From: Bizionia sp. M204
GTDB lineage: Bacteria > Bacteroidota > Bacteroidia > Flavobacteriales > Flavobacteriaceae
Length of the DNA: 64,000 nt
Direction of reading: 5' to 3'
Assembly: GCF_023205095.1 (NCBI RefSeq)
Contig: NZ_CP046242.1
Location: forward strand, 3,027,001-3,091,000
In this document: one piece after another, positions 17,176 through 26,269 of the stretch
Layout: each line of letters starts with the position of its first letter
How positions within the stretch are numbered: the stretch's first letter is position 1
Program-made: the position numbers and the translations under genes
The notes under the pieces: model-generated
Told to the model about the DNA's origin: nothing
The model's database searches: none
The model's input: only the letters and a program-made list of their open reading frames with translations

Positions 17176-18327
17176 TTATTTGGTTATTTTTTTAAAAACA
17201 ACAGCCGTATTACATCCACCAAAACCAGAAGCAGTTTTGAGAAATGTGTGTAATTTGCTGACTGTTTGAGTGCTTTTTATAATATTTAAGGGTTGTGATA
17301 CGCCTAAAGAATCAAATCCTTTTGAGGCGTATAAAATATTGTTTTTAAGGCTGTGCATTCCAACAATAGTTTCCAAAAGACCTGAAGCGCCAAGGGTATG
17401 ACCAAAATAGCCTTTTAAACTATTTACTGGAACCTGTTGTAAATTGGATCTGTTGAATGCTATTGCTTCCATTTCGTCATTAAACGGTGTGGCCGTGCCG
17501 TGAGCCGAAATAAAATCGATTTCAGATGGCTTTAATCCGGATTGTAATAAGGCCGATTCTATACTGCGATACAACCCTTCACCTGTTCGTGATGGTCCAG
17601 AAATATGATTGGCATCGTTACATGAACTTTCACCTAAAATTTCAACTGCTTCTTCTACTAAATTGGTATCATTTTTTGTTACTAAAACAGCTGCTGAAAC
17701 TTCGCCAATGTTAATTCCTTTTCTATTGGCATCATAAGGTTTACAAGGTTCACTACTTAAGGCTTGAAAGGAATTGAAACCTGATAAAATAAATTGACTT
17801 ACCATATCACCACTCACAATAAAAACGTGATCGTAGGTATTTTGTAATATATAGCGTTTGGCAATTGCAACGGCTAAAATACCTGATACGCAAGCATTGG
17901 ACACAACAATGGCATCATTTTTAAAGTGAAAAAAATCGCGAATAGTGTTCCCTAATGTATGTAAATATGCACGTTCTGGAGGAAACGGATTGTTTGAATC
18001 TAAAGCATCAATATTACCTTTTGTGGTAGAAATGATAAGGCCTACACGATCCGTTAACTCTATTTTAGAATCAGCAATAACCGCATGTAATGCTGTAAGC
18101 ATCATTTTTTCTAATCTGGTAAAGTCTGATTTTGGGCCTAGTTTTTGAAATTCAGTTTCCAAAACTTCAGAATCTATTAATGCGGAATAAAAAGGATTTG
18201 GTAAAATTGCAGCATCATGAATACGCTGTAAACCCGATGTTTCGTTGTGAATATTTTCCACAACGGTTTTGCTAGTAAACCCTAAAGCAGAAATAATAGT
18301 ATTATATGAAACATACACTTTAGCCAT
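17176..18327 (-). CDS. Beta-ketoacyl-ACP synthase (KAS I/II-like)
   Basis: A 383-residue ketosynthase with Cys146 in VVSNACVSGILA, a first His in SAHGTATPFND and a second in YFGHTLGASG. It is thus catalytically complete, but divergent from the other KS proteins here. I chose the ATG at 18327 (MAKVYVS), which overlaps the thioesterase stop by 8 bases (ATGGCTAA); the extra four codons to 18339 are not needed. It may start chain growth on the aryl starter or serve the second branch. Confidence 0.88.
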   Translation of the reverse strand: MAKVYVSYNTIISALGFTSKTVVENIHNETSGLQRIHDAAILPNPFYSALIDSEVLETEFQKLGPKSDFTRLEKMMLTALHAVIADSKIELTDRVGLIISTTKGNIDALDSNNPFPPERAYLHTLGNTIRDFFHFKNDAIVVSNACVSGILAVAIAKRYILQNTYDHVFIVSGDMVSQFILSGFNSFQALSSEPCKPYDANRKGINIGEVSAAVLVTKNDTNLVEEAVEILGESSCNDANHISGPSRTGEGLYRSIESALLQSGLKPSEIDFISAHGTATPFNDEMEAIAFNRSNLQQVPVNSLKGYFGHTLGASGLLETIVGMHSLKNNILYASKGFDSLGVSQPLNIIKSTQTVSKLHTFLKTASGFGGCNTAVVFKKITK

Positions 18328-18772
18328 CCAATAATCCAACTTGTTGTTTCCATGCTGTAAAAAACGGCGGAATGTTTAATGATAAGTCGCCTTCACCAAT
18401 TTTATCTACAAAAACCTGTGTGGTTTCACCTGTACAAACTAATTGATTGTGCTGATTGTATATTTCATAACGGAACACCATTTTAGCGGCAGGACTGTCT
18501 ATGTAAATTGTTTTAACCGTTGCCATATCGCCATAACGTAATGGTAATTTATGATCTGTACTAGATTTGACAATTGGTGTTGCAAAGCCATATTCTTTCT
18601 GGTCTAAATAGGATATGCCATGGGCACGCCCAAAAGCTTCACGGCCATCCTCAAAATATTGAATATAATTGCCATGCCATACAATGCCTAACGGATCGGT
18701 TTCAACAAAACGTACGCGAACCTCACTGGTATGAACAATTTCTTTTTGTTTAGACGGCATTCTTTTTTTCAT
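18320..18772 (-). CDS. Acyl-CoA/ACP thioesterase (4HBT hotdog)
   Basis: A protein of about 150 residues with the 4-hydroxybenzoyl-CoA thioesterase signature RFVETDPLGIVWHGNYIQYFEDGREAF (Asp in TDPLG, His in WHGNY). It would hydrolyse or hand over an acyl thioester. Three in-frame ATGs are possible (18787, 18772, 18760), all inside the end of the ABC permease gene; I show the middle one. The homologue in aryl-polyene clusters (ApeK-like) has a similar size and place. Confidence 0.82.
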   Translation of the reverse strand: MKKRMPSKQKEIVHTSEVRVRFVETDPLGIVWHGNYIQYFEDGREAFGRAHGISYLDQKEYGFATPIVKSSTDHKLPLRYGDMATVKTIYIDSPAAKMVFRYEIYNQHNQLVCTGETTQVFVDKIGEGDLSLNIPPFFTAWKQQVGLLDG

Positions 18773-20018
18773 TGTAAATAATTGCAATTATAGTTGTTGC
18801 TAAAAAAAACAAGAGCAACAGGCTTATTTCTGGTAAAATATCAAGAAAGGATCCATTTCGTAAAAATACGTCGTAAAAAGCATTTAAGCCCCAATTCATT
18901 GGTGAAATATGCGATAAAGTTTGCATAATTTTTGGCATAACAAAAACGGGTACCCAAACGCCTCCAAGAGCAGCCAATATTACCACGAAGGTTGCACCAA
19001 AAGGTGCTGATTGTTCTTGTGTTTTGGCAATAGTTCCTAATAGTAATCCTAATCCAATAGCTGCCAATCCTGCAAATGTGGCTACTACAAACAATAACGG
19101 GATTCTACCGGAAATATCCAATGTTGGTAAACCAATTGCTGGGAATAGGAAAATGCCAACTAAGAGCATCAAAATAAATTGAATAAGGCAAACTATTAAA
19201 TATACTAGTGTTTTACCGCCTAAAACTGTCGCGTATGAAACTGGATTAGTCCGTAAACGTACAAACGTACCTTGACTCTTTTCCTTAACAATATTAATGG
19301 ATAGTGGTACTATGATGAAAAATATGGCAAATAATGTCCAAGCAGGTACATTGTGCTGCACGGAGTTTGGTGTCATTTCCTTATCATTATCCGTGGGCAA
19401 TACTTCTTTAAACGTAATAAAGGTATCGGTTTCAAATATAACGTCGTTTGGATCGTCCGAAATTTGTTCTTGAAAGGCTTTATAAATGGATTGGGTTTCA
19501 ATTTTTGAAATCATTTTGTCAATGCCATTTTTAACGGAACTTTTAAAAGTCAGTTGTGTAGCTGGATCAAAGTATAAGGTAACTTGTTTGCTTTCAATTT
19601 CAGGAACTTCCATGGTTTCGGAAGTTTCTCCTAAACCAAATTTAGCAATAATTCCATCGACATTTTGGCTAACCTTTTCGGATAGGCTTACGGACAAATC
19701 TTTAGGGATAACAATGGCTAATTGGTACTTTCCTTTGAAAATCAAATCGCGTGCTGTGTTTTCATCCGTTTCTGTAATGACCTGGAATGATCCGGATTCA
19801 TTCAGACCTTTTAGTATAATTTCAGAAACATTCCCTTGGTCATTATCTACGACTAGAATGGGTATTTGTGTGTCGGTAACCGATTTAAACGTACTGTCCT
19901 GGATAAGTGTTATGGTTATGATTAGTATCAAAGGCATAACAAAAAGTATGGCTATACCGCCAAAATCTCTGGTAAGTAATAAAAATTCCTTGTATGTGGA
20001 AGCCCAAAGTTTATGCAT
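18750..20018 (-). CDS. ABC-2 type transporter permease
   Basis: A 422-residue permease: one N-terminal helix (about 16-40), a large extracytoplasmic domain (about 45-235), then five C-terminal helices from about residue 235, including the NIVKEKSQGTFVRLRTNP loop, the hallmark of the ABC-2/DrrB/YhhJ family. It starts inside the end of the ATPase gene (8-base overlap), and together they form an exporter. The substrate is unknown. In this context a pigment, lipid or pathway intermediate is likely. Confidence 0.88.
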   Translation of the reverse strand: MHKLWASTYKEFLLLTRDFGGIAILFVMPLILIITITLIQDSTFKSVTDTQIPILVVDNDQGNVSEIILKGLNESGSFQVITETDENTARDLIFKGKYQLAIVIPKDLSVSLSEKVSQNVDGIIAKFGLGETSETMEVPEIESKQVTLYFDPATQLTFKSSVKNGIDKMISKIETQSIYKAFQEQISDDPNDVIFETDTFITFKEVLPTDNDKEMTPNSVQHNVPAWTLFAIFFIIVPLSINIVKEKSQGTFVRLRTNPVSYATVLGGKTLVYLIVCLIQFILMLLVGIFLFPAIGLPTLDISGRIPLLFVVATFAGLAAIGLGLLLGTIAKTQEQSAPFGATFVVILAALGGVWVPVFVMPKIMQTLSHISPMNWGLNAFYDVFLRNGSFLDILPEISLLLLFFLATTIIAIIYNEKKNAV

Positions 20019-20754
20019 GATCTCGTAAGGCTTTTCCAGTTATATTTATAAAAACATCTTCTAGGTTATTGGCACCTAAATGTTGTGTAATGAGTTCTTG
20101 AGGTTTTCCTTTTACTACCAATTTACCGTGATCAATAATGGCTACACGTGTACAAAACGTTTCGGCTTCATTCAAGTGATGGGATGTGTAAATAATTGTC
20201 GTACCGTTTTTATTAAGGTCCTGTAAAAAAGCGATAATTACGTTTTTTGATTGCACATCAACACCAACGGTTGGTTCATCTAAAAATAAGACTTTTGGAT
20301 TGTGAAGCACACTACCAATTAAATTAATCCGTCGTTTCATGCCACCCGAAAAGGTGTCTATTTTTTTATGAGCAAATTGTAGCAAACCTAAATGCTCTAG
20401 AGCCAAATTAATTTTGGTGTCTAGGCTTTTTCCTTTTAAGCCATACATGCTTCCAAAGTATTTTAGGTTTTCAAAAGCGGTAAGTGAAGGATATAAGGCA
20501 TATTCTTGGGGCACTATACCGATAATTTGCTTGAGCTGATTTTTATTTTTCTGATAGGTAAGTCCTGCAATTGAAAAACTACCAGATGTTGGTTTAATGA
20601 GCGAACACAAAATAGAGATTAAAGTCGTTTTTCCGGCACCATTTGGTCCTAACAAACCAAAAATTTCTTTTTCAGCAATGGTCAAGTCGAAATTAGACAC
20701 CGAATAATTATCGGCGCCTTTATACTTTTTGGAAATTTGCTGAATATCTATCAC
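20011..20754 (-). CDS. ABC transporter ATP-binding protein
   Basis: A 247-residue ATPase with Walker A GPNGAGKTT (about 36-44), Q-loop VPQEYALYPSLTA, signature FSGGMKRR (about 135), Walker B VLFLDEPTVGVD and switch His in YTSHHLNEAE. This is the CcmA/DrrA type paired with ABC-2 permeases. It is adjacent (no gap) to the BtrH-like gene upstream and overlaps the permease downstream. Confidence 0.92.
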   Translation of the reverse strand: MIDIQQISKKYKGADNYSVSNFDLTIAEKEIFGLLGPNGAGKTTLISILCSLIKPTSGSFSIAGLTYQKNKNQLKQIIGIVPQEYALYPSLTAFENLKYFGSMYGLKGKSLDTKINLALEHLGLLQFAHKKIDTFSGGMKRRINLIGSVLHNPKVLFLDEPTVGVDVQSKNVIIAFLQDLNKNGTTIIYTSHHLNEAETFCTRVAIIDHGKLVVKGKPQELITQHLGANNLEDVFINITGKALRDHA

Positions 20755-21753
20755 TTATTTAATGGCTTTTTTTAATTTTTTAAAGAATGCTTCTTCTTTA
20801 TCTGCAATGGTTTCCAGTTGAGAAGCGACATTGTTGTAAGCATCCTCTTTAGCACTTCTGTTTTTGTAAATACGGGAAGCATCTAAAGCAAAATCCCGCC
20901 ATAAATCACCAATAACGGTCATTTCTTTTGATAAATCGGCTAATTTAGGATTGTTTAAAATACCACTTGCTTCTTGTAAAAACGCGGCAAAAATATAACG
21001 AAATCCGCCACCACCTGTTCCAATTTCTTCTTGCATACGGACCACTTGCCCTAAATAATGGTTGGCAACTTTAACACCTTTCTTTTTAGGCCATTTGCGG
21101 ATTAATTTGGCTACATGGCGAATGCCTTTTACTCCTAAAACAGGCATAGGCGCCAACATATCACGACAGGTATGTTTAATTCCTTTTATAATGGCTTTTT
21201 CAATGTCTAATTTTTCAGGAAAGGCAATTGGATAGTACATATGTCCTTTTGGCGCAAAAGGACCTTTAGCGAAACGCACTTTTTCAAGTTCATTTTCTGT
21301 TAGGGTTGTTACGGTTTCCATAACCGGGTCACTAATCAGATATCTGTCCTGTTCTTTTCCGTAAACAATTAAGTTGTGAGCATTAAAATGAAAGCGGTAT
21401 TCATCAGGAAAATAAACCAAATTATACACACCAACTTGCAAACCAACTGGGTTATTATTTTCTAAATTTTGATCTAATCGCGCCTTAGCATCTTGCGGAT
21501 TTTTAAACTTTTCACGTTTAATTTCAATACCCACACGTTTAGCAAAACGCTTAAATATAAAACCAGGCATGGCTCTGTATGTTAAAGCTGGTGCATGATT
21601 CACTTTTAAGAACGGAATATAGCAATAGAGTAAACCTGAACCGATACCAAAGGCTAAAGGTTCACTAATTTGGAAGCCATGATGCTTCATTAAATTGGAA
21701 ATTACACCGTTTTCACAATGAGCTGTTTGATGATGTGTAAAATTAATTTCCAT
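20755..21753 (-). CDS. BtrH-N-terminal-domain protein
   Basis: A 332-residue protein whose first 140 residues resemble the BtrH N-terminal domain, a cysteine-peptidase-like fold: HHQTAHCENGVISNLMKHHG (candidate Cys13), and the pair FHFNAHNLIVYGKE and YLISDP, which would give the His and Asp. The C-terminal part (about 180-330) is helical and matches the region usually called DUF4872. BtrH transfers an acyl group from an ACP in butirosin synthesis, so an acyl-transfer or ACP-release role is an attractive inference. It overlaps the upstream gene by 11 bases. Confidence 0.75.
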   Translation of the reverse strand: MEINFTHHQTAHCENGVISNLMKHHGFQISEPLAFGIGSGLLYCYIPFLKVNHAPALTYRAMPGFIFKRFAKRVGIEIKREKFKNPQDAKARLDQNLENNNPVGLQVGVYNLVYFPDEYRFHFNAHNLIVYGKEQDRYLISDPVMETVTTLTENELEKVRFAKGPFAPKGHMYYPIAFPEKLDIEKAIIKGIKHTCRDMLAPMPVLGVKGIRHVAKLIRKWPKKKGVKVANHYLGQVVRMQEEIGTGGGGFRYIFAAFLQEASGILNNPKLADLSKEMTVIGDLWRDFALDASRIYKNRSAKEDAYNNVASQLETIADKEEAFFKKLKKAIK

Positions 21754-22153
21754 GTTTGGTAATATCTTTTAATTGTTCCATAGAAACATCAAATGTATCG
21801 GCATACTTTTGAAGTGTTTTTTCAGAAAGTTTATTGAAAACGGTTGGTTTAAAATGACGTTTTATTCGCCAAGACCACATACCAACATAACTAGCTAAAA
21901 TAGAAAGATCCATTTTATGAAACTCCATATAATATTCAATAGGACTCGTTTCTTTTTTTAACACACGATTTTTAGCATTTGCAATACGTGCATTAATTTC
22001 TTCGATAGCTTGATTTAATGCAATAGTTTTTGGGTCCCAACCGGAACTATTAACGGTTGTATAGTTGCCATCCTCATCAACGGCATAGCATAATTCTTTA
22101 AGCTTGGCGGATTCTAAATTACTAGAGTCTTGTGGAACTTCATCTTTTTTCAT
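21743..22153 (-). CDS. Unknown protein with HTH-like C-terminus
   Basis: A 136-residue protein without signal peptide or membrane segment. The N-terminus is polar; the middle (about 45-75) is a charged helix. The C-terminal 60 residues (MDLSILASYVGMWSWRIKRH, then LSEKTLQKYADTFDVSMEQL) have the spacing of a lambda-repressor-like helix-turn-helix. It could be a regulator of the cluster or a partner of the BtrH-like protein, with which it overlaps by 11 bases. I do not recognise a named family. Confidence 0.55.
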   Translation of the reverse strand: MKKDEVPQDSSNLESAKLKELCYAVDEDGNYTTVNSSGWDPKTIALNQAIEEINARIANAKNRVLKKETSPIEYYMEFHKMDLSILASYVGMWSWRIKRHFKPTVFNKLSEKTLQKYADTFDVSMEQLKDITKHGN

Positions 22154-22160
22154 GCCGAAG

Positions 22161-22613
22161 TTATTTAAGTTCTTGAATAACTAAATTTAGTTCACAAGAT
22201 AGTAATTCTATATGTTCTAATGTAATAATACAGTTTATGGTACAAATGCTATATTCATCGGTGTCAAAGCGAGATTTTAAGGTGGCACTTGTAACAATTT
22301 TATTACCTACTTTAGGGCAAGATTTTATGCTTACTTTTTTGATAGCGCTAATAAAACCTATGAGTTTAGTGCCTTTGCCTTCAATGTCGTCTTCATTAAA
22401 AAAGCTTTTCCCAACAATAGAAGAACAGGTTTGTGCGGCATTTTCTACTAGGCCAGCTTCATTAAAAACTCCGTTTTCATTAAAAATGCAATCTGGTTTT
22501 ATCGTGAACGAAGTTGATACGTGCTCATCATCAATAGAAAGTACATGGTCCACCATTAAAAAGGGTGGTCTATGTGGTAGAAATTTAGCGATATCTAGAT
22601 GGCTAAGGCTCAT
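22161..22613 (-). CDS. ApeP-like hotdog dehydratase
   Basis: A 150-residue hotdog protein. The N-terminal FLPHRPPFLMVDHV carries the PHxxP His of ApeP-type dehydratases, and GLVENAAQTCS gives the helix Glu. With ApeI/FabZ-like partners, such proteins dehydrate 3-hydroxyacyl-ACPs in aryl-polyene synthesis. Its start codon overlaps the preceding stop (TAATG) of a paralogue. The pair may act as a heterodimer. Confidence 0.78.
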   Translation of the reverse strand: MSLSHLDIAKFLPHRPPFLMVDHVLSIDDEHVSTSFTIKPDCIFNENGVFNEAGLVENAAQTCSSIVGKSFFNEDDIEGKGTKLIGFISAIKKVSIKSCPKVGNKIVTSATLKSRFDTDEYSICTINCIITLEHIELLSCELNLVIQELK

Positions 22614-23044
22614 TAGCTTGCAATAATGGTTTTCATTTCACTTTGGGCAATTATCTCGTGTGCTTCATTTAACACTTCGATTTCAACCATAGTGACGCCC
22701 ATAAATTCATGAAGGATGGTAACTTTAGTTGTAATATTTTCATCTATTTTAGGAAGCTGTTGAATTTTAATAGATTTTATAGAGCCGATATAGCCAATTG
22801 GTGCCGCTTCACCTTTTAAAAAATAATCGTATCCAGTATGTAATGCAACAGATTGCGCCATGTTTTCAACCAAGCCAGGTGCCGATAAATATCCGTTTTC
22901 AGCAAAAATATTGTTTTCTAAAATTTTAAAATTAGACACTAAATTTTCGGGAGAAAAAGCAACTAAAGTATCCACCATTACAAACGGTGTCTTTTGCGGA
23001 ATTAAATGCGTAATATTAGTAACTGGTAAAACGTGCGTGGCCAT
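22613..23044 (-). CDS. ApeP-like hotdog protein lacking the His
   Basis: A 143-residue paralogue of the next gene. The motif reads LIPQKTPFVMVDT, with Gln where the ApeP-type His is expected, while the Glu region GLVENMAQSV is kept. It may be inactive and serve as a structural subunit with the intact protein at 22161-22613, or it may be a binding domain. It lies 3 bp downstream of darB. Confidence 0.72.
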   Translation of the reverse strand: MATHVLPVTNITHLIPQKTPFVMVDTLVAFSPENLVSNFKILENNIFAENGYLSAPGLVENMAQSVALHTGYDYFLKGEAAPIGYIGSIKSIKIQQLPKIDENITTKVTILHEFMGVTMVEIEVLNEAHEIIAQSEMKTIIAS

Positions 23045-23047
23045 TAT

Positions 23048-24181
23048 TTAGCATACGGTTAAAAGTGCATAAGCATAAGAGAAACGAGAACTTTCAGGAA
23101 CAGAAAGCAATATTTTTTCGCCTTTTTTAAGCTTTCCTGATTGTGCTAATTCTTCTAACATTAGGAATATAGATGCGGAACCTACATTGCCAACTTTACT
23201 TAAATTCATAAACCAATTTTCCCAAGGGATTTCAACATCATTATCTACCATTTCTTGGTAGAGTTTATCCTTAAAATAATGAGATGAAATATGAGGTAAA
23301 TAGTAATCTATTTCACTAGGTTTTAAATCGTGTTTGTTTATAGCGCGTTTTAGGCTGTCAACACCTTTTTTAAGGATGTTAGCACTTAATAATTTAACGT
23401 CCTGTTTAATGGCAAACAAGGATTTTTCACTCCAATCGCTTGTGCTGTATTCACTCCAAGGCTTTAAAAAACCGTTCTCTAGTTTATCACCTCCAGCATA
23501 CATACAAGCTTCTAATTCATGTGCATAAGAATAACCTTCCATCCATTCAATACGTAAAGGGGTGTCGCCATTTGGTTGGTTTTCTAATAAAAAGGCACCT
23601 GCACCATCAGAAAGCATCCAACGTAAAAAATCTTTATTAAAAGCTAGAATTGGATTGTCCTCTAAGGCTTGCAAATGTTTAATTTCATTCTCAAAAATAT
23701 GTCCTTTCATCCATGAGGAAATACGTTCTGAACCAGATGCAATTGCATTTTTTGACTGGCCAGATTTTACGGATAGATAACCAAATTTTAAAGCATTCAT
23801 TCCAGAGCAACAAGCGCCTGAAGGTGAATTAATTTCAACATTATCACACTTTAAAAACCCATGAACCATGGCAGCGTGAGACGGTAATATTTGGTCTGGG
23901 CTTGATGTGCCACAGGATAATAGCTCGATATCTGAAAATTTAAAATTTTCATCAAAAAGTTTAATAATGGCTTCTTTGGCCAGTTGCGCATTGTTATGTG
24001 TTACATTGCCGTTATCATCTAATGCATAATAACGTGTTTTAATTTGATTGTTGCGTAAAACAATCCGACGTCCTTTGGACGCTTTTCCGTTGATAATTCC
24101 TAATTTATCTTCCATCTCATCATTACTAATGGGACGATTTGGTAAAAATTTTGATATTTTAGTAATGTATACTTCCTTCAT
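23048..24181 (-). CDS. darB: Dialkylresorcinol-type ketosynthase DarB
   Basis: A 377-residue KAS III-like enzyme. Active-site Cys is in SGACCSGMNALKFGY, His in LPHISSHYF and Asn in KVGNVGSAS. The overall sequence (starting KEVYITKISKFLPNRPISN) matches DarB, which joins a beta-ketoacyl thioester with an enoyl-type acyl thioester to form the cyclohexanedione that becomes the resorcinol ring. It lies 1 bp from the darA homologue, the pair that defines dialkylresorcinol and flexirubin clusters. Confidence 0.9.
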   Translation of the reverse strand: MKEVYITKISKFLPNRPISNDEMEDKLGIINGKASKGRRIVLRNNQIKTRYYALDDNGNVTHNNAQLAKEAIIKLFDENFKFSDIELLSCGTSSPDQILPSHAAMVHGFLKCDNVEINSPSGACCSGMNALKFGYLSVKSGQSKNAIASGSERISSWMKGHIFENEIKHLQALEDNPILAFNKDFLRWMLSDGAGAFLLENQPNGDTPLRIEWMEGYSYAHELEACMYAGGDKLENGFLKPWSEYSTSDWSEKSLFAIKQDVKLLSANILKKGVDSLKRAINKHDLKPSEIDYYLPHISSHYFKDKLYQEMVDNDVEIPWENWFMNLSKVGNVGSASIFLMLEELAQSGKLKKGEKILLSVPESSRFSYAYALLTVC

Positions 24182-24182
24182 T

Positions 24183-25115
24183 TTAAACTTCCTTCTCTTT
24201 TAATGCAACAGATGCGTAATATACTTTATCTTTTTTTATTTGGCTATAAAAAGGTAAATAAGTCAACAAAAATAAGATAAAAACTAGTGGTGAAATTAAC
24301 CAAATGGCAATTAATAAGTAATAATTAAACATTTTAACAAAAAACCGTCTTTTAGATGTGTTTTTGTCACTTTTTGTGGTGATAAGGTGTGCCCATTTTG
24401 AGAATATAGCATTGGCACGTTTATCAACAGTTATTAGAAAGGGTTTAATTTTTACCGCTCCAATATGTAATAAGTTATTTTGAAGCTTTTTATAATCATT
24501 TTGGGCAAGATGTTTTGCGATGATGTTACCAAATTTTGATACTTCATCAATATCTTTTTGAGACACGCCAGGTTTGGGAAAGATACCTAAAAAGCGTTTC
24601 TTGACGCCCGTAAACATCCATTGAACAATGGTAATAACACTTATATGATTAATATGCCTATCTACTAAAACAATGTTTCCAACTAAATTGGCATGAAGCT
24701 CGTGAAGCTTATGCTTTATTTTTTCTTGAGCCATAATCCACATATTTCTACAGCCAATAACGGTAATTACAGGTGTGTTATTAAAAAGTTTTTTAGCTTC
24801 TGGAGTAGCCAAAAACGACGTGGTTGGTAAAGATGGTGTTAAATACCAGACTGAATATCCAAATAAAATTAAATCATAATTTTTATTTAAAATAGCATCT
24901 GGAATGGGCTTTATAGATCTTGGTTCTTGGCGAAAGGTTTCCGGGAATACGCCAAAAAACTGTTCTTTATTCCAAGGAAATGGAAAGGCTTCTTCCATTT
25001 CAATATTTAAATAGGTGAAAGCCGTTTCTTTGTTTTGCATGGGCTCAACAATATTGTTCAAAATCTCGGTTAGTTGGCCTGATTGCGAATAATAGATGAC
25101 TAAAACCTGTTTCAT
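24183..25115 (-). CDS. darA: Dialkylresorcinol condensing/aromatising enzyme DarA
   Basis: A 310-residue protein with an N-terminal flavodoxin-like fold (KQVLVIYYSQSGQLTEI, phosphate-binding loop at about 8-14; FGYSVWYLTPSLP) and a C-terminal region with a membrane-hugging hydrophobic stretch (about 272-296). It matches DarA, which aromatises the cyclised diketone to the resorcinol. The start is set at ATG 25115 (MKQVLV), one base after the preceding gene; the frame extending to 25193 would lie inside that gene. Confidence 0.9.
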   Translation of the reverse strand: MKQVLVIYYSQSGQLTEILNNIVEPMQNKETAFTYLNIEMEEAFPFPWNKEQFFGVFPETFRQEPRSIKPIPDAILNKNYDLILFGYSVWYLTPSLPTTSFLATPEAKKLFNNTPVITVIGCRNMWIMAQEKIKHKLHELHANLVGNIVLVDRHINHISVITIVQWMFTGVKKRFLGIFPKPGVSQKDIDEVSKFGNIIAKHLAQNDYKKLQNNLLHIGAVKIKPFLITVDKRANAIFSKWAHLITTKSDKNTSKRRFFVKMFNYYLLIAIWLISPLVFILFLLTYLPFYSQIKKDKVYYASVALKEKEV

Positions 25116-25116
25116 G

Positions 25117-26001
25117 TTATGCGTTTTTTGAATCCCAGAAATCAAAATAATTAAACCACTGTAACGGATACTTTTGTAACATCCATGAAACACTTTCCGT
25201 AAATTCTTTTAAAAGTCCTTGTGCATCACGGTGTTTAGCTTGAGAGCGTCTTGCATATAAGTGATAATGCTTATTTGTTTCTTTCATAACATAAACAAAT
25301 AACACCGGTACATTTAACCGGGAAGCTAGCATAAAAGGGCCTGCTGGAAATTTAGCAGGTTCACCTAATAAGGTTTCTGTTAAATGCTTGGTTCCTTCTG
25401 TGTAGCGATCGCCAGTGATACATACTATTTCATTTCTTGCTAATGCGGCATTGACTTCAAAAATATGTGATAAATCGTTTTTTATAATAATCAGATTGAT
25501 GCTTGATTTTTCACGAACACTATCTAAATAATTTTTTATGGCTGTATGCTCTACATCGGTTGTTAATAAACTAATGGAGGCATTGTCTTCTAGTTGATTA
25601 AAAAAGTATTCAGATATTTCAAAATTACCAACATGAGCACTAATTAAAATGCCACCTTTTTTTTCTTTAAGGGTTTCAGTTATGGTTTCTGCGCCATCAA
25701 ACTCATAGGTAAACTTATCACTCAAATTAGATGAAATAGCAATTTTGTCCAGAATCGTTTGTCCAAAGACATAGTAACTTTTAAAGATGCTTCTATAGCT
25801 TTTAAAGGACGAATATTTTAAACGATTTTTAAAATAGTAATAAATAGCTTTGGTGCTATCTTTAGAAAAAAAACAAAAATAGGCAGCTACAAAATAAAGC
25901 ACAAGATAGGCAGTTCCCATGCCTAAATGCTTCATAATAAACACGTATATTTTATATCCAAGAACGGTTCCTCTTGATTTTCCCTGCCATTCTGTAGCCA
26001 T
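25117..26001 (-). CDS. Lysophospholipid/lipid A acyltransferase family protein
   Basis: A 294-residue membrane-bound acyltransferase of the LpxL/HtrB type: an N-terminal helix at about 28-48 and the catalytic HX4 acidic motif HVGNFE in GGILISAHVGNFEISEYFF, with a TGDRYTEG motif further on. In flexirubins an ester bond joins the aryl-polyene acid to the dialkylresorcinol. An acyltransferase beside darA and the ACP is a good candidate for that esterification, but this is inferred from context. Confidence 0.82.
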   Translation of the reverse strand: MATEWQGKSRGTVLGYKIYVFIMKHLGMGTAYLVLYFVAAYFCFFSKDSTKAIYYYFKNRLKYSSFKSYRSIFKSYYVFGQTILDKIAISSNLSDKFTYEFDGAETITETLKEKKGGILISAHVGNFEISEYFFNQLEDNASISLLTTDVEHTAIKNYLDSVREKSSINLIIIKNDLSHIFEVNAALARNEIVCITGDRYTEGTKHLTETLLGEPAKFPAGPFMLASRLNVPVLFVYVMKETNKHYHLYARRSQAKHRDAQGLLKEFTESVSWMLQKYPLQWFNYFDFWDSKNA

Positions 26002-26016
26002 AAAAATGTAATATGG

Positions 26017-26259
26017 TTAGCTTAACTTTCGTTCGATAAGATTATAAAAATCTTGAAGTGTTGTAACGTTTACAAAGTCTTCACCAATTAATTTTACACC
26101 AAAATTAGATTCGACAGCAACTACTAAATCTACAAAATCTAGGCTGTCAAGTTCTAGGGTGTTCTTAAGGTTTGCTTCTGGAGAAATATCATCGCTTTCT
26201 ACTTCAAACTCATCAATAAGAAAGTCGTTTATTTTTTCAATAATAACTTCTTTAGTCAT
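26017..26259 (-). CDS. Acyl carrier protein of the resorcinol branch (DarC-like)
   Basis: An 80-residue ACP with Ser39 in LELDSLDFVDLV, and acidic helices. A GTG two codons upstream (26265) could also start it, but the ATG at 26259 is more usual. It sits between a KS gene and the acyltransferase/darA/darB run, so it likely carries the alkyl chain for dialkylresorcinol formation or the ester donor chain. It is clearly different from the ACP at 15231-15488. Confidence 0.9.
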   Translation of the reverse strand: MTKEVIIEKINDFLIDEFEVESDDISPEANLKNTLELDSLDFVDLVVAVESNFGVKLIGEDFVNVTTLQDFYNLIERKLS

Positions 26260-26269
26260 TTCCACAAAA

